NCBI GenBank assembly: GCA_040880025.1
Contig: JBBDJD010000007.1
Span: 62,001 to 126,000, forward strand
Reading direction: 5' to 3'
Source of the DNA: RCIO01 sp040880025
GTDB taxonomy: Bacteria; Pseudomonadota; Alphaproteobacteria; Rhizobiales; Rhizobiaceae
DNA length: 64,000 nucleotides
Shown: positions 1 through 6,991 of the stretch, piece after piece
How the letters are laid out: each line of letters opens with the position of its first letter
Numbering within the stretch: the stretch's first letter is position 1
Program-made: the position numbers and the translations under genes
Notes under the pieces: generated by a model
The model's database searches: none
Seen by the model: the letters and a program-made list of their open reading frames with translations, nothing else
What the model was told of the DNA's origin: nothing

Positions 1-285
1 GCCGACCTGGCGAAGCGGCCCAATGTTGCCGCCAAGATTTCCGGCGTGGTTGCCTATGCCGACGCGGAGACGTGGACGGCGGAGACGCTGCGCCCCTGGG
101 TGGAATACACGATATCGGCCTTCGGCTGGGATCGTGTCGTGTGGGGCAGCGACTGGCCGGTCTGCACCCTGGGCGACGGATTGCTTGCCTGGGTCGCGGC
201 GACGCACGCGATCCTTGACGGCGTCGGTGTGGACGAAAGGCAGAAGCTTTTCGCGGGCAATGCGATACGCATCTGGAAGCTCTGA
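1..285 (+). CDS. amidohydrolase family protein, C-terminal part
   Basis: The reading frame is open from the first base, so the start lies outside the window and only about 94 C-terminal residues are seen. The visible part has the end of an amidohydrolase-2 (COG3618-like) TIM barrel: a WGSDWPV motif, whose Asp is normally a metal or catalytic residue near the end of the barrel, and a closing alpha-helical tail with GNAIRIW, typical of lactonase/2-pyrone-4,6-dicarboxylate hydrolase-type enzymes. The substrate cannot be told from this fragment. It is separated from nasT by about 180 bp and is probably unrelated to nitrate metabolism. Confidence 0.75.
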   Translation, partial: ADLAKRPNVAAKISGVVAYADAETWTAETLRPWVEYTISAFGWDRVVWGSDWPVCTLGDGLLAWVAATHAILDGVGVDERQKLFAGNAIRIWKL

Positions 286-432
286 AGCGCGTTAGCCGAA
301 GCTTTCCACAAACAGCCGGTTGAGATCAGCGATCACGGGCGCGGAACCCTCACCGCCCTGTCCGGTCGGCACGTCGCGGCGACAAACCGGATCATTTCAT
401 CCCGCCGTTTGTGCTTTCCCGCGGATGCTGCA

Positions 433-460
433 TTGCACAATTTTTCGGCTTGCGTAACAT
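433..460 (+). promoter_or_regulatory. possible nasT promoter
   Basis: TTGCAC (433-438) and TAACAT (455-460) are separated by 16 bases and resemble a housekeeping -35/-10 pair. The predicted transcription start would fall at or next to the nasT ATG at 467, so the mRNA could be leaderless. No other clear signal is seen in 286-466 apart from a loose inverted repeat, ACAAAC/GTTTGT, around 384-411. Confidence 0.3.
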
Positions 461-466
461 TGAGGC

Positions 467-1069
467 ATGAACGCCAAGCCGCTCAGCATCCTCGTCATCG
501 ACGAAAACACGATCCGCGCCTCGATCATCGAGGCGGGCTTGCGCGAGGCCGGGCATGAGCTGGTCACCATCGTTCATGACGTGAGAGGCATTGCGCGACG
601 CATTGCGGAGATCAATCCGGATGTCATCGTCATCGATCTCGAGAATCCGAACCGCGACATGCTGGAGAACATGTTTCAGCTTTCCCGTGTCGTGAAGCGG
701 CCTGTCGCGATGTTCGTCGACCGCTCGGACGCAGCCGCGATAGAGCGCGCGATCGATGCCGGCGTGTCCGCCTATGTGATCGACGGGCTGAAGCAGGAGC
801 GGGTCAAGCCGATCCTCGACATGGCCGTCAGCCGCTTCAATGCCTATGCGCGGCTGACGCGCGAACTGGAGCAGGCGCGCGACGAGCTCGAAAATCGCAA
901 GCTGGTGGAGCGGGCAAAGGGCATCCTCATGAAATCGCGCAACCTCTCCGAGGAAGACGCGTACGCGCTGCTGCGCAAGACCGCGATGAGCGGAAACCGG
1001 AAGATCGTCGACGTCGCGAACTCCCTCGTTATGGCGGCCGGACTTCTCAACAACGAGCCGGAGCCATGA
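467..1069 (+). CDS. nasT: NasT, ANTAR-domain transcription antiterminator
   Basis: The 200-aa protein has an N-terminal receiver-like domain (about residues 6-125, Asp57 in VIVIDLENP) and a C-terminal ANTAR RNA-binding domain (about 140-195) with the hallmark ERAKGILM. The conserved receiver Lys region reads AYVIDG, so the phosphorylation switch looks incomplete, as is usual for NasT. In this family NasT is held by NasS and, when nitrate or nitrite binds NasS, is freed to bind paired hairpins in nitrate-assimilation leaders and prevent termination. The gene overlaps nasS by 4 bp (ATGA). A matching hairpin pair lies at 2466-2528. The start is the first ATG; only GAGG one base upstream is seen, so initiation may be leaderless. 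Confidence 0.93.
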   Translation: MNAKPLSILVIDENTIRASIIEAGLREAGHELVTIVHDVRGIARRIAEINPDVIVIDLENPNRDMLENMFQLSRVVKRPVAMFVDRSDAAAIERAIDAGVSAYVIDGLKQERVKPILDMAVSRFNAYARLTRELEQARDELENRKLVERAKGILMKSRNLSEEDAYALLRKTAMSGNRKIVDVANSLVMAAGLLNNEPEP

Positions 1070-2289
1070 GCATGTCGGGTGGAAATCAGATCACGGCGGG
1101 GTTCATTCCGCTGCTCGATTGCGCATTGATCGTGGCGGCGCACGAAAAGGGCTTCGCGCGGGCCGAGGGCCTTTCTCTCACGCTGGTGCGCGAGACATCC
1201 TGGGCGAATATTCGCGACAGGATCGCGGTTGGCCATTTCGACGTCGCCCACATGCTGGCCCCGATGCCGATCGCCTTCAATCTGGGCCAGACGCCGCTCG
1301 CGTCACGGACCATTGCTCCTATGGCGCTCGGGCTTGGCGGCAACGCGATAACGGTTGCCGCCGGTCTGTGGGAGACAATGCGCAACAACGGCGCTGTGGC
1401 CGATCTCGATCCGCGAGGTGCCGGCGAAGCGTTGCGGGCGGTCGTCAAGGACCGACGCGTGTCCGGGGCATCGCAATTGCGCTTTGCGGTGGTGCATCCC
1501 CATTCGGGGCACAATTACGAATTGCGCTACTGGCTGTCGGCCTGTGGCGTCGCGCCTGACACCGATATCGAAATCGTCGTCGTGCCGCCGCCACTGATGG
1601 CCGACGCGCTCGCATCCGGGACGATCGACGGCTATTGCGTCGGCGAGCCCTGGAACACCGCAGCGGCCGTTTCCGGCGCAGGGCATATCGCGACCGTGAA
1701 GGCTGCGATCTGGCGATCCAGCCCGGAAAAGGTGCTGGCCGTCTCCGAAGGCTGGGCGGAGAAGAACCCCGATGCGCTCGCGGCATTGCTGCGCGCCGCA
1801 TACCGGTCGGCGGAGTGGTGCGGGCGCGCCGAAAACAGAGAGGAACTTGCTTCCATCCTGGCGTCGCCCGCCTATGTGGCCGCGCCGAAGGAATGGCTGA
1901 TGCCGGCGCTATCGGGTAAACTGCGTGTGTCTGCGCATGAGGAACTGGCGATGGACGATTTCTTCGTTCCCCTCGCCAAAGCCGCGACCTTTCCGTGGAA
2001 AAGCCACGCGCTGTGGTTCTATTCCCAGATGGTGCGGTGGGGACAAGTGGCGCACAGCCGGCACAATGAGCAACTGGCCCGGGAGACCTACCGGCCCGAC
2101 CTTTACCGCGAGGCACTGCGTCCTTTGGGCGTGGCGCTGCCCAGCGCCAATTCCAAGGTCGAGGGCGCATTGAAGACCGCGACGCCGGTCGGTTCAGCCG
2201 GCGCCAGCCTCGTTCTCGGTCCCGACGGTTTCTTCGATGGCCGGGTGTTCGATCCGGACAGGCTGGACGACTATCTCGCCGCCCAATAG
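1066..2289 (+). CDS. nasS: NasS, cytoplasmic nitrate/nitrite sensor
   Basis: This 407-aa protein belongs to the NrtA/CmpA periplasmic-binding family but has no signal peptide, beginning directly with the binding fold (QITAGFIPLLDCAL). It shares motifs with the transporter protein NrtA encoded downstream, such as HNYELRYWL, GYCVGEPWN and YRPDLY. A cytoplasmic NrtA-like protein translationally coupled to NasT is the established NasS arrangement: it sequesters NasT in the absence of nitrate. The start codon overlaps the nasT stop (ATGA), favouring stoichiometric synthesis. The function is confident from fold, missing signal and context. Confidence 0.92.
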   Translation: MSMSGGNQITAGFIPLLDCALIVAAHEKGFARAEGLSLTLVRETSWANIRDRIAVGHFDVAHMLAPMPIAFNLGQTPLASRTIAPMALGLGGNAITVAAGLWETMRNNGAVADLDPRGAGEALRAVVKDRRVSGASQLRFAVVHPHSGHNYELRYWLSACGVAPDTDIEIVVVPPPLMADALASGTIDGYCVGEPWNTAAAVSGAGHIATVKAAIWRSSPEKVLAVSEGWAEKNPDALAALLRAAYRSAEWCGRAENREELASILASPAYVAAPKEWLMPALSGKLRVSAHEELAMDDFFVPLAKAATFPWKSHALWFYSQMVRWGQVAHSRHNEQLARETYRPDLYREALRPLGVALPSANSKVEGALKTATPVGSAGASLVLGPDGFFDGRVFDPDRLDDYLAAQ

Positions 2290-2306
2290 CCCGATGCGGC
2301 AATTCC

Positions 2307-2321
2307 GCACATCATTTGTGC
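2307..2321 (+). promoter_or_regulatory. NtrC-like binding site
   Basis: GCAC-N7-GTGC at 2307-2321 matches the core of the NtrC consensus (TGCACC-N5-GGTGCA) and lies about 100 bp upstream of the predicted sigma-54 start. A second palindrome, TGTGCATTGCACA (2327-2339), follows directly. This would put nrt-nir-nas expression under general nitrogen control as well as nitrate control. The assignment is by motif and position only. Confidence 0.55.
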
Positions 2322-2393
2322 AGATATGTGCATTGCACAAAAATTCATCGCGTATCCGCCCGTTTGCTGTCCGAATAAGCAGAATATGCTGAA

Positions 2394-2407
2394 GGATTGT
2401 GCGTTGC
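2394..2407 (+). promoter_or_regulatory. sigma-54-like promoter of the nrt-nir-nas operon
   Basis: GG (2394-2395) and GC (2406-2407, within TTGCA) are exactly 10 bases apart, the invariant -24/-12 spacing of sigma-54 promoters. The -24 element (AGGATT) is otherwise a poor match to TGGCAC. Transcription would start near 2418, leaving a leader of about 245 nt that contains both ANTAR hairpins and the terminator. Confidence 0.45.
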
Positions 2408-2465
2408 AGCACAACTAAGCATCTGAAATAACAGCGTTTTTTGCTTGATATGCGCCGCAAACCGT

Positions 2466-2528
2466 GCTTCGATAATGCCGAAGCCGACGTAGGCTCTCCC
2501 AAGAAAGTCCGCACCCAATGACGGGTGC
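2466..2528 (+). promoter_or_regulatory. tandem ANTAR-type RNA hairpins (NasT target)
   Basis: Two leader hairpins are visible. The second (2511-2528) has a perfect 6-bp stem GCACCC/GGGTGC and a six-base loop AATGAC with A at position 1 and G at position 4, the recognised ANTAR hexaloop rule. The first (2466-2484) has stem GCTTCG/CGAAGC and a 7-base loop ATAATGC that also contains AATG. The pair ends 7 bases before the terminator stem, so NasT binding could block terminator formation. The 26-base linker is longer than in described examples. Confidence 0.7.
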
Positions 2529-2535
2529 CGCAGGC

Positions 2536-2601
2536 AAAGCCGCCAATCAGGAAACGCTCATCGGGACCGTCCGGGGGCAAACCTGATCGGCGGCTTTTTT
2601 T
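2536..2601 (+). terminator. leader intrinsic terminator (attenuator) before nrtA
   Basis: The 16-base arm 2536-2551 pairs with 2582-2597 with a single A-C mismatch and a 30-base loop, followed by an unbroken T run to 2601. It lies between the predicted promoter and nrtA, about 60 bp before the nrtA start, so it must act as a conditional attenuator relieved by NasT. Confidence 0.8.
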
Positions 2602-2662
2602 CGTTTTCGCCACATGGAATTCAGCCCGCGCAACCAAGTCGTTGCCAGCCACGGAGCCCAAG

Positions 2663-4075
2663 ATGAAGATGCTGTTTCGCAGTCTCCTGTCCCGCCGTCG
2701 AACCCTACTTGCCGCAGGCCTGGCGCTCGCCGCCGCGCCCTTTGCCTCATTGTCCGCACACGCCGAAATGCTCGACGTGGAAAAGGACGAGCTCAAATTC
2801 GGTTTCATCAAGCTCACCGACATGGCGCCGCTCGCGATCGCCTATGAGAAGGGCTATTTCGAAGACGAAGGCCTGTTCGTGACGCTTGAGCCGCAGGCCA
2901 ACTGGAAGGTCCTGCTCGACCGGGTGATCACGGGCGAACTGGACGGCGCGCACATGCTTGCCGGTCAGCCACTCGCCGCCACGATCGGCTTCGGCACCAA
3001 GGCGCACATCGTCACCCCCTTCTCCATGGACCTCAACGGCAACGGAATCACCGTTTCCAACGAGATCTGGGAGATGATGAAGGCCAACATACCGATCGGC
3101 GATGACGGCAAACCGATCCATCCGATCAAGGCCGATGCGTTGAAGCCGGTGGTCGACAAGCTCAAGTCCGAGGGCAAGTCCTTCAACATGGGCATGGTGT
3201 TCCCGGTCTCAACGCACAATTACGAACTGCGCTACTGGCTGGCATCGGGCGGCATTCATCCGGGCTTTTATTCGAAGACCGACGTGTCCGGACAGATCAA
3301 GGCCGAAGCGCTGTTGTCGGTGACCCCGCCGCCGCAGATGCCTTCGACACTGGAGGCTGGCACGATCCACGGCTATTGCGTCGGCGAACCCTGGAACCAG
3401 CAGGCCGTGTTCAAGGGCATCGGCGTTCCGGTGATCACCGACTACGAGATATGGAAGAACAATCCGGAGAAAGTCTTCGGCCTGACCGCCGGGTTCGTTG
3501 AAGAGAAACCCAACACGACGCTCGCCATTACCAAGGCGTTGATCCGCGCCGCCAAATGGCTGGATGAAAACGACAACGCCAACCGCATGGAAGCGGTCGA
3601 GATCCTGTCGCGTTCCGAATATGTGGGCGCCGACGAAGAGGTCATCGCCAATTCGATGACCGGCACGTTCGAATATGAGAAAGGCGACAAGCGCGACGTT
3701 CCCGACTTCAACGTGTTCTACCGCTACTTCGCCACCTACCCCTATTATTCGGACGCCGTCTGGTACCTCACCCAGATGCGCCGCTGGGGCCAGATTCCCG
3801 AGGCGAAGGACGACAGCTGGTACGACGAGGTCGCAAAGTCGGTCTATCGCCCGGATCTCTACCTCGCCGCAGCCAGGATGCTGGTCGAGGAAGGCCACGT
3901 CGAAGAGGCGGATTTCCCTTGGGAAACCGACGGCTACCGCGAGCCGACCCCCGCAGCCGACATCATCGACGGCGTCGCCTATGACGGCCGCGCGCCCAAC
4001 GCCTATCTCGGTTCGCTCACGATCGGCCTGAAGGGCGAGCAGACGGTCGAAGGCAACGAAGTCGTCGGCGGCTGA
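2663..4075 (+). CDS. nrtA: NrtA, nitrate/nitrite ABC transporter substrate-binding protein
   Basis: This is a 470-aa periplasmic nitrate-binding protein of the CmpA/NrtA family. The ATG at 2663 is chosen over the upstream GTG in the same frame (2525) because the latter lies inside the antiterminator hairpin; a CGGAG box precedes 2663. The N-terminus is a twin-arginine signal (SRRRTLL followed by a hydrophobic stretch and AHA), so export of the folded protein by Tat is likely. Binding-fold motifs HNYELRYWL, GYCVGEPWNQ and VYRPDLYLAA match NasS. It heads the transporter-reductase operon and delivers nitrate to NrtB. Confidence 0.93.
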   Translation: MKMLFRSLLSRRRTLLAAGLALAAAPFASLSAHAEMLDVEKDELKFGFIKLTDMAPLAIAYEKGYFEDEGLFVTLEPQANWKVLLDRVITGELDGAHMLAGQPLAATIGFGTKAHIVTPFSMDLNGNGITVSNEIWEMMKANIPIGDDGKPIHPIKADALKPVVDKLKSEGKSFNMGMVFPVSTHNYELRYWLASGGIHPGFYSKTDVSGQIKAEALLSVTPPPQMPSTLEAGTIHGYCVGEPWNQQAVFKGIGVPVITDYEIWKNNPEKVFGLTAGFVEEKPNTTLAITKALIRAAKWLDENDNANRMEAVEILSRSEYVGADEEVIANSMTGTFEYEKGDKRDVPDFNVFYRYFATYPYYSDAVWYLTQMRRWGQIPEAKDDSWYDEVAKSVYRPDLYLAAARMLVEEGHVEEADFPWETDGYREPTPAADIIDGVAYDGRAPNAYLGSLTIGLKGEQTVEGNEVVGG

Positions 4076-4081
4076 CGCCAA

Positions 4082-4111
4082 GACCGGCGACGGCTTCCGC
4101 CGCCGCCGGTC
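4082..4111 (+). promoter_or_regulatory. stem-loop between nrtA and nrtB
   Basis: The perfect 8-bp arms GACCGGCG (4082-4089) and CGCCGGTC (4104-4111) lie just after the nrtA stop and have no T run. Such stem-loops after a binding-protein gene usually protect the upstream mRNA 3' end and give more binding protein than permease. Confidence 0.5.
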
Positions 4112-4145
4112 AAATCTTCCCACACAAGACACCAGGACCCGGATC

Positions 4146-5219
4146 ATGGCGAACGCCACGGACGCAATCGAAACGAGCAATGGGCGCAGGGAACGCGTTT
4201 TCACTGCAATCAACAGGGCAGGCGGCTGGCTCGACGCTCTCGGCTTTTCGTGGCTGGTCCCGATCCTGAGGATCGCAGCGGGCGACAATCCGCGCGAACA
4301 GATGAATGAGTTGAAGCGTGTGCTGTTCATTCCGCTGATCGGCATCGCGGCCTTCCTCACCATGTGGGGCGTGCTTGCGCCGCAGGTGCAGACGTCGCTC
4401 GGCGCCGTGCCGGGCCCGGCCCAGGTCTGGGAGCAGACCGTCAATCTGTGGGACGACTATTTCCGCGAGCGCGAAAAGGCGGCCGATTTCTATGATCGCC
4501 AGGAGGAACGCAACGCCAAGCTCGAAGCCGAAGGCAAGGCCGACAAGATCAGGTGGCGTGCCTATACCGGGGCGCCCACCTATGTTGACCAGATACAGAC
4601 CTCGCTCGTCACCGTGGGTCTGGGCTTCCTGATCGCGACGCTGGTCGCGGTACCGCTCGGCATCGCATCGGGGCTGTCACGCAGCTTCAACGGCGCGATC
4701 AATCCGCTGATCCAGATATTCAAGCCGGTCTCGCCGCTCGCCTGGCTGCCGATCGTCACCATGATCGTCTCGGCGGTCTACGCCAATCCGGTCGACTGGC
4801 TGCCGAAATCGCTGCTGATCTCGGCGGTGACCGTCACGCTCTGTTCGCTGTGGCCGACGCTGATAAACACCGCGCTCGGCGTTGCCTCCGTCGACAAGGA
4901 TTTGATGAATGTCAGCCGCGTGCTGCAATTGCCGACGCGCAAGACGATCACGCGTATCGTCCTGCCTTCGGCTCTGCCGCTGATCTTCACCGGGCTTCGC
5001 CTGTCGCTCGGCGTCGGATGGATGGTGCTGATCGCAGCCGAAATGCTCGCCCAGAACCCAGGACTCGGCAAGTTCGTCTGGGACGAATTCCAGAACGGCT
5101 CCTCGCAGTCCCTGGCCAAGATCATGGTCGCGGTGCTGACCATCGGCCTGATCGGCTTCGCGCTCGACCGGCTGATGTTCGCCTTGCAGCGCGCCTTCAC
5201 CTTTTCGGCAAACCGGTAG
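4146..5219 (+). CDS. nrtB: NrtB, nitrate ABC transporter permease
   Basis: The 357-aa inner-membrane permease has an N-terminal cytoplasmic stretch, a first membrane segment near residues 58-80, a polar region of about 70 residues, then five further segments. The BPD_transp_1 loop motif EMLAQNPGLG sits near residue 300, which docks onto the ATPase. The architecture matches NrtB/SsuC-type permeases. It follows nrtA after a stem-loop and is 9 bp upstream of the fused ATPase gene, so the three make one importer. Confidence 0.92.
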   Translation: MANATDAIETSNGRRERVFTAINRAGGWLDALGFSWLVPILRIAAGDNPREQMNELKRVLFIPLIGIAAFLTMWGVLAPQVQTSLGAVPGPAQVWEQTVNLWDDYFREREKAADFYDRQEERNAKLEAEGKADKIRWRAYTGAPTYVDQIQTSLVTVGLGFLIATLVAVPLGIASGLSRSFNGAINPLIQIFKPVSPLAWLPIVTMIVSAVYANPVDWLPKSLLISAVTVTLCSLWPTLINTALGVASVDKDLMNVSRVLQLPTRKTITRIVLPSALPLIFTGLRLSLGVGWMVLIAAEMLAQNPGLGKFVWDEFQNGSSQSLAKIMVAVLTIGLIGFALDRLMFALQRAFTFSANR

Positions 5220-5228
5220 GAGCAGGCG

Positions 5229-6986
5229 ATGAGCATCCCCGTTGTCGAAATCACCGGCCTGTCAAAGCATTACGGAGAAGGCGCGGCCCGCACCGAGGTG
5301 CTGGAGAACGTCAACCTGAAGGTGGCGGACGGCGAGTTCATCGCCATCGTCGGCTTCTCCGGCTCGGGCAAGACGACGTTGATCTCGACGCTTGCCGGGC
5401 TGATCAAGCCCGATCTGGGCGGCGTCATCTATATGGGCAAGGAGATCGACGGTCCGGGTTCCGAACGCGGCGTCGTGTTCCAGTCCTATTCGCTGATGCC
5501 GTGGCTGTCGGTGGAGGGCAATGTCGCGCTGGCCGTCGACAGCGTGTTCCGCGGCAAGCCGCGTGCCGAGCGCCGGGCGATCGTCGACAAATATATCGAG
5601 ATGGTTGGTCTGGCCCACGCCCGCGACCGCAAGCCGGCGGAGCTTTCCGGAGGCATGCGCCAGCGCGTCGCCGTTGCCCGCGCACTCGCCATGCAGCCGC
5701 AGGTGCTGCTGTTGGACGAACCGTTGTCGGCGCTGGACGCGCTCACCCGCGCCAAGCTGCAGGACGAATTCGCGGCGATCTGCGAGAAGGAAAAGAAGAC
5801 CATCATCCTCATCACCAATGACGTGGATGAGGCGATCCTGCTCGCCGACCGCATCATTCCGCTCACGCCCGGGCCCAAAGCCACGCTGGGACGCGAGTTC
5901 ACGGTGGATCTCCCGCGGCCACGCGATCGCGGCGACATGAACCACGACGAGGCTTTCATCGGCCTGCGCGCGGCGATCACGCAATATCTGATGGATATGG
6001 GCGCTGAGCGCGGCGACGACTCTGAGAGCGATATCAGGCTTCCCGATATCGTGCCGTTCACGCGAAAGGACGAGCTCCCGCAGGCCTATGTGAAGGCCGC
6101 GCAGGCGGTGACGGACGATCGCTTCCTCGAGTTCAGCCAGTTGAGCAAAGTCTACCCTACGCCCAAGGGCCCTCTGACCGTCGTCGACGGTTTCGAGCTG
6201 AAGATGAAAAAGGGCGAGTTCACCACGCTGATCGGACATTCTGGCTGCGGAAAATCGACGGTCCTGTCGATGGTTGCGGGTCTCAATCCGATCAGCGATG
6301 GCGCCATCATTCTCGACGGCAAGCACATCACCCAGGCTGGTCCCGACCGCGCCGTTGTATTCCAGGCGCCTTCGCTGATGCCTTGGCTGACGGCTTACGA
6401 CAATGTCGCGCTGGGCGTCGACCGGGTCTATCCCGACGCGACCGCCAAGGAGCGGGCGGAGGTCGTCGAATACTACCTGTCCCGCGTCGGCCTGGCCGAT
6501 TCAATGCACAAGCCGGCGGCGGACCTGTCCAACGGCATGAAACAGCGCGTCGGCATCGCCCGCGCCTTCTCGCTTTCGCCGAAGCTGCTGCTGCTCGACG
6601 AACCCTTCGGCATGCTCGACAGCCTGACGCGCTGGGAGCTCCAGGACGTGCTGATGGATGTGTGGACGCGCACCAAGGTGACGGCGATCTGCGTCACGCA
6701 TGATGTCGACGAGGCGATCCTTCTGGCGGACCGGGTGGTGATGATGTCGAACGGGCCCAACGCGCGTATCGGCAACATCATGGAAGTCGATCTGCAGCGG
6801 CCGCGCTCGCGCAAGGCGCTGCTCGCGCACCCCGACTACTACGCCTATCGCGAGGAGCTGCTCGACTTCCTCGAGGCCTATGAGGGCGGGGCAAATCCCG
6901 GTCCCGAACAGCTGAAGTCCATCCAGCAAAAACGTCAAAAGCGGCTCGCGCGGCAGGGACGCGCCGCGCTGGAAGCCGCGGAGTGA
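5229..6986 (+). CDS. fused NrtC-NrtD nitrate transporter ATPase (two ABC domains)
   Basis: The 585-aa protein contains two complete ABC ATPase domains in tandem (about 5-245 and 296-545). Domain 1 has Walker A GFSGSGKTT, signature LSGGMRQ and Walker B LLLDEPLSALD, but its switch position reads LITNDVDEA, with Asn in place of His. Domain 2 has GHSGCGKST, LLLDEPFGMLD and a normal CVTHDVDEA, but its signature is LSNGM. The NBD1 Walker/switch residues pair with the NBD2 signature, so both changes fall in the same composite ATP site, predicting one weak and one canonical site. Cyanobacterial NrtC and NrtD are separate proteins, and NrtC carries a binding domain that is absent here. The GAG preceding the stop overlaps the nirB ribosome-binding region. 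Confidence 0.9.
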   Translation: MSIPVVEITGLSKHYGEGAARTEVLENVNLKVADGEFIAIVGFSGSGKTTLISTLAGLIKPDLGGVIYMGKEIDGPGSERGVVFQSYSLMPWLSVEGNVALAVDSVFRGKPRAERRAIVDKYIEMVGLAHARDRKPAELSGGMRQRVAVARALAMQPQVLLLDEPLSALDALTRAKLQDEFAAICEKEKKTIILITNDVDEAILLADRIIPLTPGPKATLGREFTVDLPRPRDRGDMNHDEAFIGLRAAITQYLMDMGAERGDDSESDIRLPDIVPFTRKDELPQAYVKAAQAVTDDRFLEFSQLSKVYPTPKGPLTVVDGFELKMKKGEFTTLIGHSGCGKSTVLSMVAGLNPISDGAIILDGKHITQAGPDRAVVFQAPSLMPWLTAYDNVALGVDRVYPDATAKERAEVVEYYLSRVGLADSMHKPAADLSNGMKQRVGIARAFSLSPKLLLLDEPFGMLDSLTRWELQDVLMDVWTRTKVTAICVTHDVDEAILLADRVVMMSNGPNARIGNIMEVDLQRPRSRKALLAHPDYYAYREELLDFLEAYEGGANPGPEQLKSIQQKRQKRLARQGRAALEAAE

Positions 6987-6991
6987 GCGTC

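Noticed and set aside
433..460. Sigma-54 promoter for nasT
   Set aside because: The GC dinucleotides in TTGCAC and CTTGCG are about 15 bases apart, not the required 10.
2525..2662. Upstream GTG start for nrtA
   Set aside because: It would place the start inside the ANTAR hairpin and before the terminator and add 46 residues before the twin-arginine signal.
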